DNA of 64,000 bases from Oceanispirochaeta crateris (GTDB taxonomy: Bacteria > Spirochaetota > Spirochaetia > DSM-2461), in NCBI RefSeq assembly GCF_008329965.1, contig NZ_CP036150.1, positions 2,604,001 through 2,668,000 of the forward strand. Direction: 5' to 3'. A model generated the notes under the pieces. It did not search any database. It was not told the DNA's origin and saw only the letters and a list, made by a program, of their open reading frames with translations. Numbering within the stretch: position 1 is the first letter of the stretch; the number at the start of each line of letters is the position of its first letter. Below, one piece after another: positions 53,639-61,528 of the stretch. Both the position numbers and the translations under genes were made by a program.

Positions 53639-56476
53639 ATGACGTTCACACTGCTAATTGAAGTTACAACAAATATCTCACTTCTATTGACCCTGTTGTT
53701 TATTCAAAATTTAATTTTGAACAAGAACAGCAAAAAACAGAGGTTGAACAATATTCTTCAGGGAATCCTCATCGGATTTATAAGTATTATCATTATGAAC
53801 AATAGTATTTATGCCCATCCTGAAATGATATTTGATTCAAGAACAATACTCCTTTGTATCACAGGCTTATACCTTGGCCTGATACCTACCTCAATAGCTG
53901 CATTTATAGCAGGACTCTACCGTTTTGCACTAGGTGGATCCGGAATGTATGTGGGAATCATGAGCATTGTCATTTCTGCAGGGATTGGGCTACTCGTTGG
54001 ATTAGCAACAAAAAAGAAACAGTTGGAACCAGGATGGATCTTTAATTTTGTATTTGGATTTGCTGTTCATGCCATCGTCCTCTTGCTGTTTTATCTGTTC
54101 CTCCCCAAACCGGACAACCTGATAATCTCAACAGATCTGGCACTCACCTACCTGCTGATACTACCTTTGGCAACTGGGCTGATTGGCCGGATGCTTTCTT
54201 TCCAATCAGAATTTAGTAAGTCACGCCAAAAGCTCCAGGAGAATAGTAATCTATTTCACACTCTCTTCCGCAAAAATCATACAATAATGTTCCTTATAGA
54301 TCCCCAAACTGAGCAGATTAAAGATGCAAATGAGTCTGCAGTAGAGTTTTATGGATGGTCCTATAATGAACTATTAACCATGACACTCAGTCAGATCAAT
54401 TCTGCATCACAAGCCGAAATTGATACAAGAATCAGAACCTTACAGAATGAAGATCAGCTTGTCTTTAAAACACAGCACAACAGAGCTGATGGTTCTAGAC
54501 GGGAAGTGGAAGTCTATTCCAATTTAATCCAGATTGAAGGAAAAGAACTTCTGTACTCCTTAGTTCATGATATTACAGACCGGGTCAGTACAGAAAAAAA
54601 ACTTCAGAAGAGCGAATACCAGCTCTCCCGTGCCGAATTGATGGCCCAGCTGGGTCATTGGGAATTGGATCTGAATGCCAAAAGTTTTAGTGCTTCCCTG
54701 GGAGCTCATGAAATATACGGCGTTCCAGATGGTGATCTGGACATGTCTGTAATTCAGGATATACCGCTGAAAGAGTACCGTCCTGCCATGAATAAGGCCC
54801 TGGCTGAGCTCATTTCCAAAGATGCTCCATATGATCTTGAATTTGACATTATTAGACCTTCTGATCAAAAGAGGTCAACTATTCATTCTACTGCCCAATA
54901 TGATAAGGATACAAACACCGTTTTTGGTGTTATTCATGATATCACCCGGTTTAAACAGGCGGAAGAAGAAATCAGAGTAGAAAGAGAGCGTCTGAGGGTC
55001 ACTCTCCAGAGCATTGGTGACGGAGTCATCACAACCGATAACAATGGAAGGATTCAGATGATGAATCAGGTGGCGGAAAGGTTGACTGGCTGGTCTAATT
55101 CCGAATCTTTTATGAAACCCCTGCCTGAGGTTTTTAATATCGTGAATGAATATTCACGACAGCCCTGTCCAAATCCTGTTGAACTTGTTTTAAATACTAA
55201 AGGCATAATCGAATTGGCAAATTATACGATGCTGATTAGCAAAGATGGAAGAGAACTAATCATCGCAGATAGCGGTGCCCCTATAAAAGACAACAAGGGA
55301 GAGATTATTGGAACAATTCTTGTTTTTCGGGATACTACTGAAAAACAGAGGACCCAGGACCGGATCATCAGAGCGGAGAAGCTGGAGTCACTGGGAGTTC
55401 TTGCAGGGGGAATTGCCCATGATTTTAACAACCTACTGGCCGGAATATTTGGGTATATGGAGCTGGCTCAACTTGAAAATACAAATGAGAAGGTGCGGGA
55501 ATATCTGGACCAATCTGTAAAAGTATATAAACGCACAGTCGATTTAACGAAACAGCTTCTTACATTTTCCAAAGGAAATATTCTCAATCGGAAAATTGGA
55601 AATCTCAGTACTGTGATCCAGGATGCAGCCAATTTTGCCCTGAGTGGTTCCATCGTGACCTGTGACATCCGGATTGAAGACAACCTATATCTCTGTAGTT
55701 ACGACGAAAATCAAATTGGTCAAGTTTTGGATAACCTGCTCATCAATGCCAAACAGGCAATGCCCGATGGCGGAACCATAAAAATCAAGGCCAAAAACCT
55801 CACCCTCGATTTACCAAAAAATTTGAATCTGCCCAAGGGACATTACGTAGGAATCTCAATCAGTGATACGGGTCCGGGCATCCCTTCTGATCTCATCCCC
55901 AGAATCTTTGACCCCTTCTTTTCGACAAAACAAATGGGTTCCGGACTAGGTTTGGCGACATGCTTTTCCATACTTGAGAAACATGATGGAGCTATCGATG
56001 TTTATAGCAACAAAAATGGCACTACATTTACGTTTTACATCCCGGCAGCCCAGGGATTCCTTGAAGAGGATGACCCCTCCCTTCAAAATGATATAGTTGC
56101 AGGGGGAAAAATTCTGATCATGGATGATGAACCTTCCATCAGGGTGATTCTGGGAGAATACCTCAAGACAATCGGCTTTGAAGTTACAGAAGCAAGCGAT
56201 GGTCAGGAGCTATTGGATATTCTCAAAACTGCACACATGCAGGGGATTCAGTATAAAGCAGCCATACTGGATTTAACCATACCGGGAGGAATGGGCGGTG
56301 TTGCGGCAGTAAAAGAAATCAGGAACAGGGGCTACACATTTCCGGTATTTGCGACAAGCGGATACTCTGAAGATTCGGTTATTTCTGATCCGGAACAGTA
56401 CGGATTTACCGGCAGCCTTTCAAAACCATTTAAGATGAAAGATCTTTCTTCCCTGTTAAGCCGATACCTTAAATGA
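53639..56476 (+). CDS. Membrane hybrid histidine kinase (5TM-PAS-HisKA-HATPase-REC)
   Basis: About 945 residues. The N-terminal 200 residues are a 5TMR-LYT-type membrane sensor (GIGLLVGLATKKKQ and several hydrophobic helices). Three PAS/PAC domains follow, two ending in VHDITDR and IHDITRFK. The kinase core has the variant H-box LGVLAGGIAHDFNNLLAGIF, an N-box LLINAKQAMPDGG, and DTGPGIP with GSGLGLATC. A C-terminal receiver has KILIMDDEPSIRV and phospho-Asp in AAILDLTIPGGMGG. I chose the ATG at 53639 with GGAG 5 nt before it; the ATG at 53612 has its GAGG too close. It is convergent with the epimerase gene with no gap. Confidence 0.9.
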   Translation: MTFTLLIEVTTNISLLLTLLFIQNLILNKNSKKQRLNNILQGILIGFISIIIMNNSIYAHPEMIFDSRTILLCITGLYLGLIPTSIAAFIAGLYRFALGGSGMYVGIMSIVISAGIGLLVGLATKKKQLEPGWIFNFVFGFAVHAIVLLLFYLFLPKPDNLIISTDLALTYLLILPLATGLIGRMLSFQSEFSKSRQKLQENSNLFHTLFRKNHTIMFLIDPQTEQIKDANESAVEFYGWSYNELLTMTLSQINSASQAEIDTRIRTLQNEDQLVFKTQHNRADGSRREVEVYSNLIQIEGKELLYSLVHDITDRVSTEKKLQKSEYQLSRAELMAQLGHWELDLNAKSFSASLGAHEIYGVPDGDLDMSVIQDIPLKEYRPAMNKALAELISKDAPYDLEFDIIRPSDQKRSTIHSTAQYDKDTNTVFGVIHDITRFKQAEEEIRVERERLRVTLQSIGDGVITTDNNGRIQMMNQVAERLTGWSNSESFMKPLPEVFNIVNEYSRQPCPNPVELVLNTKGIIELANYTMLISKDGRELIIADSGAPIKDNKGEIIGTILVFRDTTEKQRTQDRIIRAEKLESLGVLAGGIAHDFNNLLAGIFGYMELAQLENTNEKVREYLDQSVKVYKRTVDLTKQLLTFSKGNILNRKIGNLSTVIQDAANFALSGSIVTCDIRIEDNLYLCSYDENQIGQVLDNLLINAKQAMPDGGTIKIKAKNLTLDLPKNLNLPKGHYVGISISDTGPGIPSDLIPRIFDPFFSTKQMGSGLGLATCFSILEKHDGAIDVYSNKNGTTFTFYIPAAQGFLEEDDPSLQNDIVAGGKILIMDDEPSIRVILGEYLKTIGFEVTEASDGQELLDILKTAHMQGIQYKAAILDLTIPGGMGGVAAVKEIRNRGYTFPVFATSGYSEDSVISDPEQYGFTGSLSKPFKMKDLSSLLSRYLK

Positions 56477-57535
56477 TCACAACCCTTTCCAGCCGAAACC
56501 AGGTAGTGATGAGGGATACAACCAGCCTTTGTCTAGAATAACACAGTCTTTGGCCGGATCTGATATCAGTCCAATATGGCCATCCAGGTCTGCATAGCGA
56601 ATATTTTTACGACTCAGGGCAAAGTGAAGTCCGGCGGCAATACCAATGGCAGATTCATCCATGCAGCCTACCATAACCTCGACTCCTGCCGCCCGGGCCA
56701 CGGCATCGATCTGAATGGCTTCAGAAAGTCCACCCACCTTCATGATTTTGATATTCATCAAATCGATGAGTCCTCTCTTCACCAGATGAAAAGCATCCAG
56801 AAGAGAGACAAGACTTTCGTCTGCCATGATTGGCATGGATGAATTCTTGGAAACAACTCCTAAGTCTTCGGGTCTAGCCTTATTTGTGGGTTGCTCTAAG
56901 AGTTCAATATCCAAAGGAGCGGATTTCTCCATGAATTCTTTTGTTTCCTCAATGGAATAGCCCTGATTTGCATCAAAACGGATCTGAATCCTGGAATCAA
57001 ATTTCCGGCGGATAAAAGAAATCCTTTCAATGTCCAACTGAACATCCTGACCGCCCTTAATTTTCAGAATGGAGAATCCGGAATCTATAAATTCCTGAGC
57101 TTTTTCCATAGTCTCTTCAATTCCGCAAATCCCGACTGTGATGCTAGTTTTAATTCTCTTCCGGTATCCCCCCAGAATTTTCCAGACCGGCAGATCGGCT
57201 TTTTTTCCGATGAGATCCCAAAGAGCCATATCCAGGGCAGCCCATAGACTGAAAAGACCGGGAGTCCTTTTTTTGAGATCATTAACAAGAACAGCCCGAC
57301 GAAAGGGATCTTTATTCATCAAAAAAGGGATTTCCTCCTGGGCTTTTTTAAAGATAACATCCGCATACTCTCCTGTAACATGAGGATCGGGAGCGGCACA
57401 GCCCCAGCCATCCAGGATTCCGGAACTCACTCGAATAAGGATATTTTCTGCCTTTTCAAACCGGCTGTAGGCGACCTCGTAAGGCTCAACCAGATCCATA
57501 TCTAATTTGTAGACCTCAACAGAATCAATCTTCAC
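56477..57535 (-). CDS. Enolase-superfamily epimerase, DgcA/dipeptide-epimerase type
   Basis: A 352-residue muconate-lactonising subgroup protein. It carries the full active-site set: a KxK base in ILKIKGG, metal ligands in IRFDANQGY (Asp), LLEQP (Glu) and PIMADES (Asp), and the second lysine base in NIKIMKVGG. This places it among the dipeptide epimerases (L-Ala-D/L-Glu) and the N-acetyl-glutamate racemases called DgcA. Because the gene directly upstream is a DUF1611 (DgcN-like) gene, racemisation of an N-acetylated D-amino acid, most likely glutamate, is the better guess. It is the last gene of the three-gene minus-strand operon. Confidence 0.82.
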   Translation of the reverse strand: MKIDSVEVYKLDMDLVEPYEVAYSRFEKAENILIRVSSGILDGWGCAAPDPHVTGEYADVIFKKAQEEIPFLMNKDPFRRAVLVNDLKKRTPGLFSLWAALDMALWDLIGKKADLPVWKILGGYRKRIKTSITVGICGIEETMEKAQEFIDSGFSILKIKGGQDVQLDIERISFIRRKFDSRIQIRFDANQGYSIEETKEFMEKSAPLDIELLEQPTNKARPEDLGVVSKNSSMPIMADESLVSLLDAFHLVKRGLIDLMNIKIMKVGGLSEAIQIDAVARAAGVEVMVGCMDESAIGIAAGLHFALSRKNIRYADLDGHIGLISDPAKDCVILDKGWLYPSSLPGFGWKGL

Positions 57536-57536
57536 A

Positions 57537-58601
57537 TCAGAGTTCCTTGAGAAGAGGAATCAGTTTACCCACCCCATGAACAAGAGGGTCGACGACTGTT
57601 CGCTTACACTCTCTCTCCAAATCACGGCAGACCTGGTCAATGTCTTCGGGAGGAATCCCTTCATGGTTCACCGTGACTGCTATGACAGGTTTTTTGGAAA
57701 GGAATTCCACTGCATGGATTTGATCATTCAGAGAATCCAAAGCATACCCGGGGAAGCCGTCATATTCCATCCGAAAGGGGGCATGCTGCATGATGATGCC
57801 ATGAGGTCTTCCTGCTGCCATGATCTCAAAACCTCCGGGATATCCGGGATTCATGAGGCTGCCCTGCCCTTCAATCACGGCATAGTCCATTTTAAGCTCT
57901 TTCCAGGCGGACCATATGGCGTGCTCCAGTTCACCACTGACAAAATCATTGAGAAGAGAATCCAGAATAATCCCGTACTTGGCGCCTTGCATCCAGGCGG
58001 TCTGGCCTGTACCGATAAGCTCTGCACTCATCCCGGCCTTTCGGATAGCTTGTACCAGAAGCCAGGAGGTGGTCCTCTTACCGATGGCAGAGTCTGTACC
58101 TAAAATAGCAATCCGTTTGGATAACACCTCTTCAATTTTTCCGGTAAATGGATGCTTTTTCTTCATATCCACTTTTCTTATATCCCGTAAGACCAATCCT
58201 TTATCCTCTGCCAGTTCAAAAATTTCCGGGATATCACAAAGAAAATCATGCAGACCTGAATCGATATTCAAACCCTTCCCCAGGGCTTCAAGGACTGCTT
58301 CGGCAACGTGAGAATCCATAACACCGCCATCGGTAGCAATGCCGATAACAAAATGGGTCAATTTCCTGGAACTCTTTTCAGCTAGATTCAAGGCCTCTCC
58401 CAAGTTGGCAACAATAGGGATTCCCGATGCCTTACGATCTAACACCTGGCCTGCATCCTGACCCGCGAGAGTACTGTCGATAAGGGCAACAACATCATAT
58501 CGATCCGTAAAACGTATAAGTCCGTGAGCCGTTTTTCCATAGGTTGAGGCAAAAGCTCCTTCGCAATAAACAACGGCATTTCCATCTAATGACATATTCA
58601 C
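57537..58601 (-). CDS. DUF1611 protein, probable D-glutamate N-acetyltransferase (DgcN-like)
   Basis: A 354-residue DUF1611 protein. The N-terminal half is Rossmann-like (AVVYCEGAFASTYGKTAHGLIR, with HFVIGIATDGGVM). The C-terminal half has a P-loop-like motif ILGTDSAIGKRTTSWLL, then AELIGTGQTAWMQG and DYAVIEGQGSLMNPGY, all strongly conserved in the family. DUF1611 proteins have been described as DgcN, which acetylates D-glutamate so that DgcA can racemise it. It overlaps the PLP gene by four bases (ATGA) and ends one base before the epimerase gene, so stoichiometric expression is likely. Substrate in this organism is an inference. Confidence 0.78.
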   Translation of the reverse strand: MNMSLDGNAVVYCEGAFASTYGKTAHGLIRFTDRYDVVALIDSTLAGQDAGQVLDRKASGIPIVANLGEALNLAEKSSRKLTHFVIGIATDGGVMDSHVAEAVLEALGKGLNIDSGLHDFLCDIPEIFELAEDKGLVLRDIRKVDMKKKHPFTGKIEEVLSKRIAILGTDSAIGKRTTSWLLVQAIRKAGMSAELIGTGQTAWMQGAKYGIILDSLLNDFVSGELEHAIWSAWKELKMDYAVIEGQGSLMNPGYPGGFEIMAAGRPHGIIMQHAPFRMEYDGFPGYALDSLNDQIHAVEFLSKKPVIAVTVNHEGIPPEDIDQVCRDLERECKRTVVDPLVHGVGKLIPLLKEL

Positions 58602-59683
58602 CTCCGTCCTGTTATAACAGCCACAAAACGATCCCCGGACAAGGGGAACTTGTTATGATATTTAATAAGCGCAATCAGTCCCGCCGTTGATGCAGGCAAC
58701 ACAGAAAGGCCTTCATTCATCTTTATAAAATTGGCATAGTAAGACATCTTTCTATCACTGCCATCTCCAGCCCATCCACCGGAGCGATACACCGCATCCA
58801 GAGCCATGGTTCCATCAATGGAATGCCAGTTGATGAGGGGTTCATTCACAAGAGATTCCTTGATGCGGGAGGGTTCAAGATCCTCACAACTCTTAAGTCC
58901 TTTCTTAAAGGACGCAGTAATTGGATTCTTATAAGAACTCGATCCAGCAATGATCTTGGGAATCCGGGATGTTTTACCCCGCCTGTAAAGCTGCTGGAAT
59001 CCACGGTAAATCCCCGTAATGGTCGTTCCATTGGAAACAGGAACAGCAACAATAGCCGGAGCATCCCGCAGTTCATCATAGATTTCACTGGCAATTTCAC
59101 TATAGGCTTTCAATTGAAGGTTCGTGTTAATTCCCCCCGGATTGGCATCATAGAGCTCTTTTTCCAAGGCATAACTGCTGGAAATTTTTATGGCCTCCTC
59201 ATAATCCGCCCCATCCCGGATGATCGTGGCTCCCCACTTGAGAATCTCAGCTTCCCTGGGGATATGATAGGTTTTGGGGACAAAAATGCAGGTATTCAAT
59301 CCAGCCAGGCTGGCAGCAAAAGCAACGGCGACACCGTAGTTTCCACAGGTCGCGAAACAAAGGGTATCATACCTGCGTCTCAGGGCATCTTGAACCTGGG
59401 CAAAGGCAATCCGGTCTTTTTGTGTTCCCGATGGATTTCCCCCCTCAAATTTCAGATATATTTGTCTTAAGCCAACTTCTCTCTCGATATTTCGAGCCCT
59501 GAGGAGAACCGTATCACCTACTTCAGAGGCGATAATATCTTCAAAGGCATCCAGCCTCTGTTCCAGATCCATATCATGATTGGAACTGGCACTGATCAGC
59601 TCACTGATCTCTCCTGAGACCTGTAAGAGGTTTCCCTGGGCATCATCGGTCATGGGATTTATATTGTTTTTGTCATCTTCCAT
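58598..59683 (-). CDS. PLP-dependent fold-type II enzyme, threonine-synthase-like
   Basis: A 361-residue tryptophan-synthase-beta-fold enzyme. The Schiff-base lysine is Lys89 in KFEGGNPSGTQKDRIA, the motif of threonine synthases and related dehydratases. The cofactor phosphate or ring contacts are CFATCGNYGVAVAFAA and PVSNGTTITGIYRGF. It is shorter than catabolic serine/threonine dehydratases and lacks an ACT domain. It heads the operon with the DgcN-like and DgcA-like genes. A beta- or gamma-elimination or replacement step acting on an amino acid made by those enzymes is possible, but the reaction is unknown. No clear Shine-Dalgarno precedes ATG 59683. Confidence 0.8.
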   Translation of the reverse strand: MEDDKNNINPMTDDAQGNLLQVSGEISELISASSNHDMDLEQRLDAFEDIIASEVGDTVLLRARNIEREVGLRQIYLKFEGGNPSGTQKDRIAFAQVQDALRRRYDTLCFATCGNYGVAVAFAASLAGLNTCIFVPKTYHIPREAEILKWGATIIRDGADYEEAIKISSSYALEKELYDANPGGINTNLQLKAYSEIASEIYDELRDAPAIVAVPVSNGTTITGIYRGFQQLYRRGKTSRIPKIIAGSSSYKNPITASFKKGLKSCEDLEPSRIKESLVNEPLINWHSIDGTMALDAVYRSGGWAGDGSDRKMSYYANFIKMNEGLSVLPASTAGLIALIKYHNKFPLSGDRFVAVITGRR

Positions 59684-59806
59684 TGCTGTGAAGTATAAGA
59701 GGAATCTCTTAAAAAACTACTCTAATCCTGATCTATTTATGCAATACTTCTGAATAATTATAGCAGTAAATGCAATAGACTGAACAAATGGAGCTGTGAG
59801 TAAATC

Positions 59807-59836
59807 TTTACAATAGAATCACAATATTTTTATAGA
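59807..59836 (+). promoter_or_regulatory. Promoter upstream of the cobalamin riboswitch
   Basis: TTTACA (59807-59812) and TATAGA (59831-59836) are 18 bases apart, giving a start near 59843, about 25 bases before the riboswitch P1 stem. This is the only good promoter in the 441-base gap 59684-60124. Confidence 0.5.
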
Positions 59837-59868
59837 TGGGACATGTAATCCCGTATTCAATGAATACA

Positions 59869-60009
59869 TCAATATTTCAGAGGAAGTAAGGTTAAAAGCC
59901 TTCACGGACCCGCCACTGTAAGGGAGCGAGACCGACTGCGAAACCACTGGTGTGAATACACCGGGAAGGGCAGTTCGGCAGGCCCCGAGTCAGGAAACTC
60001 TGGTATTGA
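59869..60009 (+). promoter_or_regulatory. Adenosylcobalamin riboswitch
   Basis: The conserved cobalamin-riboswitch elements appear in order. A P1-like pairing joins 59869-59874 and 59878-59882 with 59998-60002 and 60004-60009. The purine-rich GGAAGTAAGG comes first, then the B12-box core CGCCACTGTAAGGGAG (59911-59926), a GTGTGAATACAC hairpin, the GGCAGGCCCCGAGTCAGGA junction, and the closing AACTCTGGT. The sequence downstream can form hairpins before the Shine-Dalgarno. When the ligand is plentiful it should repress the plus-strand genes from 60125 on, which fits a vitamin B12 uptake operon. Confidence 0.92.
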
Positions 60010-60059
60010 AAATTAGTATTTCAGGCTTCGTGGAATAGGCCGGGAAATATGCCCTAAAA

Positions 60060-60120
60060 GTAATAGAATCCTTATTACCTTAGCGCTAATCCTGTCTTTC
60101 TTCCAGCCGCAACAGGAAGG
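60060..60120 (+). promoter_or_regulatory. Likely expression platform of the riboswitch
   Basis: Between the aptamer and the ATG at 60125 there are two hairpin options. GTAATA (60060-60065) pairs with TATTAC (60073-60078). CTTCC (60100-60104) or CCTGT (60091-60095) can pair with GGAAG (60115-60119) or ACAGG (60112-60116), which covers the Shine-Dalgarno AGGAAGG. No T-run follows, so control of translation initiation is more likely than termination. Confidence 0.5.
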
Positions 60121-60124
60121 AAAA

Positions 60125-60601
60125 ATGAAAAATCTTAAGCATCTGTCTCTCTTTTTAATGGTTCTCCTTGTGATGACCGGGTTTATGTCCTGCGAATTGA
60201 TTGGTAAAGATGATATCGCGATTATTGGGGAATGGGATACAACTTCTGACTCTGGAAGTGGAAGAATCATCTTCACAGATTCCTCGTATGAAAACTACTA
60301 TAATGGTGAGCTTTCATATACAGCAAAGATTGTCCACTCTGATAATTATAACTGGAATGGAGAAGAAAGCGGAGAAGGTTACTATGGTTACCTGGTCATC
60401 CAATTCGACAATCCCCCCTCATGGAATACTACAATTGAAAATAAATTCGTAGTCCTCCGATGGAAAAATTTCATTGAGGGAACTTCCATGGACTATAGTG
60501 AAGGATACTTAGAATATTTTGATACCGCCGATGAGGCGATTGAAGGTGCCACTGCAGCTAATGGATTTTTTGGTACATACACAACGGTATCCAAGCTCTA
60601 A
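60125..60601 (+). CDS. Small lipoprotein, first gene of the cobalamin operon
   Basis: A 158-residue predicted lipoprotein with signal MKNLKHLSLFLMVLLVMTG and a lipobox FMSC (Cys22). The mature part is acidic, rich in Tyr, Asn and Gly, and looks all-beta (GYYGYLVIQFDNPP, FVVLRWKNF). I recognise no family; an immunoglobulin-like or lipocalin-like small binding domain is possible. AGGAAGG is 5 nt before the ATG and can be masked by leader RNA. Position behind an AdoCbl riboswitch and ahead of a TonB receptor suggests a surface or periplasmic role in corrinoid uptake. Confidence 0.75.
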   Translation: MKNLKHLSLFLMVLLVMTGFMSCELIGKDDIAIIGEWDTTSDSGSGRIIFTDSSYENYYNGELSYTAKIVHSDNYNWNGEESGEGYYGYLVIQFDNPPSWNTTIENKFVVLRWKNFIEGTSMDYSEGYLEYFDTADEAIEGATAANGFFGTYTTVSKL

Positions 60602-61528
60602 ATGTTTCTTCGAACCTGTAAAGCAGCCCTTTTTGGAGGGCTGATTCTTCTATTATTCAGCTGTGATAACTCCACGTCTCTTTCACCATATGCACCGGAT
60701 GATACAGAAGAAAGGAGCTGGCAAGAAGTAATAGCATCAGACCCCTCCTACCCGGACAATGTCTACCTGACCAATTTTGTTGAATGGACACCTGGTATCG
60801 TGGGAACATCACGGCAGGGTGGCAACTATACCGACAGCGAAGGTCGTCCTCTGGAAGAGTTTACCCTGAATGCCCTGGGTCCTCCCGAAGGATCGGGCTC
60901 AGGCACCAGCGGAGACGGCCTCACCTGCCCCCTGGGAATCAACGGCTGGGGAGTCTGGGAGTTTGACTCCCGATATGTCATCGTAAATGGAGAGGGAGAT
61001 GACTTTATCACCTTTACCAAGACCTTTGCCTGGGGCAGTTCTGCCAACGGACTATGCAGTGAGCTGGCCCATGTGGAGGTTTCCGAGGATGGAGTAACCT
61101 GGTATGCCCACAACGATGAAATCTATGACACAAACGATGACCCCACAACAAATAACTCAAATTACATCTACGACAATGTGAACAATCTCCATGGCAATGC
61201 ACCGACCTGGGCCAACTTCCGCACCGATATCCAGGCCGAGAGCCTTGAAACTCTGGACGACGTGAAACAATGGGTGGAGGTACCCGGTGTCACTGTGAGC
61301 CGCTACTTTACGGCGACAGATGATTATCTGGGCGGGATTGCTTTTGATTTAGAGGACTTTTACAATGGTGAGGATCAATGGCCTTCAGATGGTAAAATGA
61401 AATATCTGAAAATCATTGACGACGACACCATACTGGATGGACAGGACTACAACAAGGACTGGTGCCTTGGTGCCAACCTTATGTCGGCCATGGGGATCAA
61501 CACTGAATTAGCGGAAGAAGATAGTTGA
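60602..61528 (+). CDS. Surface lipoprotein of the cobalamin operon
   Basis: A 308-residue lipoprotein with signal MFLRTCKAALFGGLILLLFSC, the cysteine following LLLFS. The mature chain has the pattern NALGPPEGSGSGTSGDG, then LGINGWGVWEF, VIVNGEGDDFITFTKTFAW and ELAHVEVSEDGVTW. This resembles beta-sandwich cell-surface proteins that carry an F-x-N-x-G-D-F loop and sit near TonB receptors in other bacteria. It begins at the base after the previous stop and ends in a TTGA overlap with the receptor gene, so its dose is tied to the receptor. A capture role for corrinoid is inferred. Confidence 0.75.
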   Translation: MFLRTCKAALFGGLILLLFSCDNSTSLSPYAPDDTEERSWQEVIASDPSYPDNVYLTNFVEWTPGIVGTSRQGGNYTDSEGRPLEEFTLNALGPPEGSGSGTSGDGLTCPLGINGWGVWEFDSRYVIVNGEGDDFITFTKTFAWGSSANGLCSELAHVEVSEDGVTWYAHNDEIYDTNDDPTTNNSNYIYDNVNNLHGNAPTWANFRTDIQAESLETLDDVKQWVEVPGVTVSRYFTATDDYLGGIAFDLEDFYNGEDQWPSDGKMKYLKIIDDDTILDGQDYNKDWCLGANLMSAMGINTELAEEDS

